Source: Blastococcus mobilis
GTDB taxonomy: Bacteria > Actinomycetota > Actinomycetes > Mycobacteriales > Geodermatophilaceae
DNA length: 64,000 nt
NCBI RefSeq assembly: GCF_900188025.1
Contig: NZ_FZNO01000017.1
Location: 51,557-115,556 of the forward strand
Direction: 5' to 3'
This document shows, piece after piece, positions 60,498 to 64,000 of this stretch (within the stretch, counting starts at the first letter, position 1; the number at the start of each line of letters is the position of its first letter). The notes under the pieces are model-generated. The model was given only the letters and a program-made list of their open reading frames with translations. It was not told the DNA's origin and searched no databases. Made by a program: the position numbers and the translations under genes.

Positions 60498-61908
60498 GTG
60501 AAGAAGACTACTGGGCTCTACCCGCCTCTGGTCGTCGACGGGCACGGCGCGAGCGTGGTGCCGAACGCCGGCGCGGTACTGCTGCTGCGTACCGCCGAGA
60601 CGGTCGGTCTGACCTCGGCCCTGACCCAAGCGCTGGGGCCGTGGCAGCGGCCGTTGGCTCGGCATCGACCGGGCAAGGTGCTGCTGGACCTGGCCGTCGC
60701 CTTGGCGATCGGCGGGGACTGCCTGGCCGACATCGGCCAGTTGCGCGCCGCACCGGAGCTGTTCGGCCCGGTGGCGTCGGACCCGACGGTGTCCCGGCTG
60801 GTCGACACCCTCGCCGCGGACGCCCCGGCCGCGCTGGCGGCGATCGCCGCCGCCCGCGCCGCTGCCCGGGAGAAAGCCTGGCGGCTGGCCGGTCAACACG
60901 CCCCTGGGCACGGCGCGAACGCCTCGGCACCGCTGGTGATCGACGTCGACGCCACCCTGGTCACCGCGCACTCGGAGAAGGAAGCCGCGGCGCCGACGTT
61001 CAAGCGCGGGTTCGGACACCATCCGCTGTGGGCGTTCGTCGATCACGGGGCCGAGGGCACCGGTGAGCCGCTGGCGTTCCTGCTGCGCGCGGGCAACGCC
61101 GGATCCAACACCGTGGCCGACCACAAGGCGGTCATCCGGGCCGCGCTCGCGCAGCTGCCGGGCGGGCATTCCCGGGGCAAGAAGGTGCTGGTCCGCATCG
61201 ACGGTGCCGGCGGCACCCACGAGCTGCTGGCCTGGCTGACCCGCCGCCGGCTGTCCTACTCGGTCGGGTTCTCCCTGCCCGGCGACCTGGCCTCGATCCA
61301 GCAGACGCTGGCCAACATCCCCGACACCGCGTGGGAGCCGGCCTACGACGCCGACGGCCAGCCCCGCGCGGGGGCGTTCGTCGCCGAGGCCACTGAGCTG
61401 TTCGACCTCTCGACCTGGCCGCCGGGCATGCGGTTGATCGTGCGCAAGGAGCGCCCACATCCGGGCGCGCAGCTGCGGATCACCGACGTCGACGGCATGC
61501 GGATCACCGCGTTCGTCACCAACACCACCCGGGGCCAGCTGGCCGACCTCGAGCTGCAGCACCGCCGCCGCGCCCGCGCCGAGGACCGCATCCGCTGCGC
61601 CAAGGACACCGGGCTTTCCAACCTGCCGCTGCACGACTTCGCGCAGAACCAGATCTGGTGCGCCGTGGTCGCCTGCCTGCGATCTGCTCACCTGGATGCA
61701 GACCCTCGCCCTGACCGGTCACCAAGCCCGCCGCTGGGAACCCAAACGGCTGCGCCTGCGGCTGTTCTCCATCCCGGCCCGGCACGCCCGCACCAGCCGC
61801 CGCCGGCTGCTGCACCTCGCCGCGACGGCCCCGTTCACCGAGCTCGCCCTCGACGCGCTCAACGCCCTGGCCCGGCGGATCAGCCCGCCACAGGCCGCCT
61901 CCGGCTGA
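60498..61908 (+). pseudogene. IS1380-family transposase, frameshifted (copy 1)
   Basis: GTG 60498. DDE transposase of the IS1380 type: VIDVDATLVTAHSEKEAAAP contains the first catalytic Asp region, KRGFGHHPLWAFVDHG follows, and DRIRCAKDTGLSNLPLHDF with QNQIWCAVVA marks the C-terminal part. At about 61672-61680 two bases are missing relative to copy 2 (GTCGCCTGCCTGCGAT versus GTCGCCCTCGCCTGCGAT). This shifts the frame, and the true ending (WMQTLALTGHQARRWEPKRL ... RRISPPQAASG) continues in another frame to 61908. The long read-through to 62285 is not real. Confidence 0.88.
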
Positions 61909-62063
61909 TCCGCCGGCCACCCGTCCCGACGACCCGCGGAACCGGCCGGCGAGTGGAACCGGCGCCCACCCGAGCGACCTCGGGCGAACCGTCACACCCA
62001 CATGCCAACCTCACGCCCACGCGGGGCAAGAACCCCGACGACGAGCTAAATGATCATGCCTAT

Positions 62064-62079
62064 GAAAGATCCGGGCTAG
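62064..62079. repeat. Right terminal inverted repeat of IS1380-like copy 1
   Basis: GAAAGATCCGGGCTAG; the same sequence with one change (CCAGG) ends copy 2 at 63477-63492. Confidence 0.75.
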
Positions 62080-62187
62080 GCGTTATGCCACACTATTCAC
62101 GCAACCCGGAGCTCGCTATTAACGGTAGTGGATGCCCCTCCTCGATCAAGTCGACCGCGAAGCCGGGATGGAGTTCGCCGTTGAAGC

Positions 62188-63246
62188 TTAGGTCATCTCA
62201 CTCAACTGCAATTGGTAGCGACAAGCGTATTCACCAGGCCCACGGAATCGGACAACTGAAGATGAACTCGTTTGGGAGCCTCTGAACATGGATTGCCGCG
62301 AGGGAATTAGCGCTTCGATTGTCTTCGGAATAAAGGCCACATCGTCCCACAGATGCAGGATCTTATCGATGATCTTGTCGACGGCGTAGCCCACAGCCAA
62401 CCCGATCAGCGCCCCAACCGGCCCGCCCACCGCGGCACCTACGGCACCTGCCAGCAACGCGGTCAGGCTCTGCTTCGCCTCCTCGGCCACCTTCGCCACT
62501 ATCTTATTGATGATTTCCTGCATGCCATTGCCGTCGCGCTCTACGAGCAAGAGCGTTATGAATATATTGCGAGGAAAAGTCAGTCCGCCCCGCATGCTGT
62601 ATCCGAGGATCGACTTCGGCGGTTTGAAATCCCTCACGTCGCCGTCGTCCCAACTCCCGCCGAGATCTACCGGTGAAACCTTGTTGGTGCGACCATCAGT
62701 GTCTAGAAGAGCGCCACCAATGCTGATCTCATCTGAGCCCTTCTCCGTGCCGAACAAGCCGTTGGTCTCGTCGATGCACGCGACCCTGATGAACTGCAAG
62801 CTGAGCTTGTCCCACGTTATCGCTCCGGCATCGCCATCCGGCCGGGCGCCCTTGGCAGCGGCAGCGAGTTTGTCGTTGAAGTCCGCCAACCTCTTGAGTT
62901 CATCCCCGCCGAACTTGACGGTCGGCGCCACCGCTGGCGTGGTGATGGCGCTGCGTATGTCCACGCCGAGGAGACGCTCGGCTCGCCTGGAGAATCTGGC
63001 CGACGTGAGAACCGCGTCGGCCTTCGACTCCGCTCGCGTCTTGGTGATCGCTGGAAACTGCTTGAACCGCTGGTCTAGCAGCTCCTCGACGGAGCCCCCG
63101 GGCCACTTCTGCGGTCGCTGAGGGTCATGGGCGGCAGCGACCTGGAGGGCAGCCGTTTCCCACTTCAAAACAATGGGCTGCATAGCCTTCGCCAATTCCT
63201 CCGGGATTGCTGACGTGTCGACGACACGGAAAGTTATGTCAGACAT
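62188..63246 (-). CDS. Orphan glycine-zipper protein of unknown function between inverted IS1380 copies
   Basis: 352 aa from ATG 63246 (AAGGGAAGAG upstream); an upstream in-frame ATG at 63348 lacks a site. Residues 1-140 are helical and charged (EELLDQRFKQFPAI, ERLLGVDIRSAITTP). Residues 145-240 look like a beta-rich domain with CIDETNG, GSDEISIGG and WDDGDV. Residues 260-288 form a glycine-zipper hydrophobic segment (LLAGAVGAAVGGPVGALIGL) preceded by an amphipathic helix. The C-terminal part ends FRGPGEYACRYQLQLS. No signal peptide. GC is visibly lower than in the rest of the window. I do not recognise the family; a membrane-inserting effector or envelope role is only a guess. Confidence 0.82.
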   Translation of the reverse strand: MSDITFRVVDTSAIPEELAKAMQPIVLKWETAALQVAAAHDPQRPQKWPGGSVEELLDQRFKQFPAITKTRAESKADAVLTSARFSRRAERLLGVDIRSAITTPAVAPTVKFGGDELKRLADFNDKLAAAAKGARPDGDAGAITWDKLSLQFIRVACIDETNGLFGTEKGSDEISIGGALLDTDGRTNKVSPVDLGGSWDDGDVRDFKPPKSILGYSMRGGLTFPRNIFITLLLVERDGNGMQEIINKIVAKVAEEAKQSLTALLAGAVGAAVGGPVGALIGLAVGYAVDKIIDKILHLWDDVAFIPKTIEALIPSRQSMFRGSQTSSSSVVRFRGPGEYACRYQLQLSEMT

Positions 63247-63476
63247 GGCGACTCTTCCCTTGGGAGGTGGCCTGGAAAGCGCGGGCCGGAAACAACGATC
63301 CTCTGGCGCGCTGCCCGCGCAAGGCCTTTCAGTGCGGCGGCCAAACAATCCCGCCGAGGGTGCTAGCGGTCCGTCGCAGTTAGACAGGAAGTGCCGGGAT
63401 CCCTGTCACCAGCAGCGGCCTCATCAGGCCCATTCCCTTTGTTGGCCGAACCAACGCGCAAGACGTCATCATGTGG

Positions 63477-64000
63477 CTAGCCTGGATCTTTCATAGGCAT
63501 GATCATTTAGCTCGTCGTCGGGGTTCTTGCCCCGCGTGGGCGTGAGGTTGGCATGTGGGTGTGACGGTTCGCCCGAGGTCGCTCCGGTGGGGCGCCGGTT
63601 CCACTCGCCGGCCGGTTCCGCGGGTCGTCGGGACGGGTGGCCGGCGGATCAGCCGGAGGTGGCCTGTGGCGGGCTGATCCGCCGGGCCAGGGCGTTGAGC
63701 GCGTCGAGGGCGAGCTCGGTGAACGGGGCCGTCGCGGCGAGGTGCAGCAGCCGGCGGCGGCTGGTGCGGGCGTGCCGGGCCGGGATGGGGAACAGCCGCA
63801 GGCGCAGCCGTTTGGGTTCCCAGCGGCGGGCTTGGTGACCGGTCAGGGCGAGGGTCTGCATCCAGGCGAGCAGATCGCAGGCGAGGGCGACCACGGCGCA
63901 CCAGCTCTGGTTCTGCGCGAAGTCGTGCAGCGGCAGGTTGGAAAGCCCGGTGTCCTTGGCGCAGCGGATGCGGTCCTCGGCGCGGGCGCGGCGGCGGTGC
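63477..64000 (-). mobile_element. IS1380-like insertion sequence, copy 2 (cut by window edge, inverted)
   Basis: From its right end at 63477 (CTAGCCTGGATCTTTC) this copy is almost identical to copy 1 in inverted orientation, with a few substitutions and small indels. Its left end lies beyond the window. The two right ends face each other across 1.4 kb. Confidence 0.9.
63649..64000 (-). CDS. IS1380-family transposase (copy 2, 5' end outside window)
   Basis: The C-terminal 116 codons are in one open frame: RIRCAKDTGLSNLPLHDF, then CAVVALACDLLAWMQTLALT and RRISPPQATSG. Unlike copy 1 it has no frameshift at the CDLLAW region, so it may be functional and could mobilise copy 1 in trans. Whether its N-terminal part is intact cannot be seen. 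Confidence 0.88.
   Translation of the reverse strand, partial: HRRRARAEDRIRCAKDTGLSNLPLHDFAQNQSWCAVVALACDLLAWMQTLALTGHQARRWEPKRLRLRLFPIPARHARTSRRRLLHLAATAPFTELALDALNALARRISPPQATSG

Larger units (their letters stand above)
58243..62079 (+). mobile_element. IS1380-like insertion sequence, copy 1, interrupted by a group II intron
   Basis: Defined by a candidate left repeat CTAGCCCGGGGATTTC (58243-58258) and a right repeat that reads CTAGCCCGGATCTTTC inward (62064-62079): 13 of 16 positions agree. Removing the intron leaves about 1.74 kb, right for IS1380. The right end is confirmed by the inverted copy at 63477, whose match stops at the same place. The left end is less certain; an alternative is near 60440. 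No target duplication is seen at the ends, suggesting recombination after insertion. Confidence 0.65.

Noticed and set aside
60498..62285. A 595-aa transposase read through to 62285
   Set aside because: After about 61680 the frame is no longer IS1380; the true C-terminus is in another frame, as copy 2 shows.
1..64000. tRNA or rRNA genes and known riboswitches
   Set aside because: I looked for T-loop type GGTTCGA motifs and conserved riboswitch cores in the intergenic gaps and found none outside coding sequence.

Overview
The window is very GC-rich, densely packed actinobacterial chromosome. Genes are often coupled through ATGA, GTGA or TGATG overlaps and many start with GTG. Gene content (pstSCAB, tatABC, a degenerate LCP protein, DUF2945 and DUF2795 stress proteins) fits a soil actinobacterium of the Geodermatophilaceae type (Blastococcus, Geodermatophilus, Modestobacter). 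That placement is inference from composition and gene style; there is no rRNA or other marker here.

Region 1 (1-17.4 kb, + strand) is a long catabolic operon. It starts with four components of a Dpp/Opp-type ABC importer, then an SDR, a quinone-reductase-like MDR, an NDP-forming acyl-CoA synthetase, a paired set of acyl-CoA dehydrogenases, two enoyl-CoA hydratases, a second SDR, a second MDR, a metallo-beta-lactamase-fold hydrolase, an MFS transporter and a ThDP-dependent acetolactate-synthase-like enzyme. It reads as uptake, CoA activation and beta-oxidation-like breakdown of an unidentified acid. A perfect hairpin separates it from a convergent VOC gene. Region 2 (17.8-19.8 kb) holds an ATPase relic, a small acidic protein and an orphan cytochrome P450.

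Region 3 (19.8-35.4 kb) is a bidirectional regulon for hydroxyproline catabolism. The minus arm is livK-livH-livM-livG-livF, a proline racemase/epimerase and a GntR/FCD regulator. The plus arm is a DapA-like deaminase, a second epimerase, a ketoglutarate-semialdehyde-type ALDH, a two-subunit aconitase X, an ornithine-cyclodeaminase-family reductase and a three-subunit flavin/Fe-S amine dehydrogenase. Together these could take 4-hydroxyproline to 2-oxoglutarate and cis-3-hydroxyproline to proline. AT-rich palindromes sit in the divergent promoter.

Region 4 (35.4-46.7 kb) is mostly housekeeping: cysDN, a CysQ-like phosphatase, a thioesterase, a two-component system, a siderophore-interacting protein, small stress proteins, a coiled-coil protein with seven 42-bp tandem repeats, and a degenerate LCP protein. 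Region 5 (47-58.2 kb) has a phosphate theme: pstSCAB with an excellent PHO box and an internal stem-loop, a decayed CHAD (polyphosphate-binding) gene, PPK2, and a PhoX-like Tat substrate next to tatB, tatA and tatC.

Region 6 (58.2-64 kb) is a mobile-element nest. A group II intron with a nonsense-mutated maturase appears to sit 16 bp inside the left terminal repeat of an IS1380-like element whose own transposase is frameshifted. A second, inverted IS1380 copy begins at 63.48 kb. Between the two lies a lower-GC orphan gene encoding a glycine-zipper protein of unknown function.
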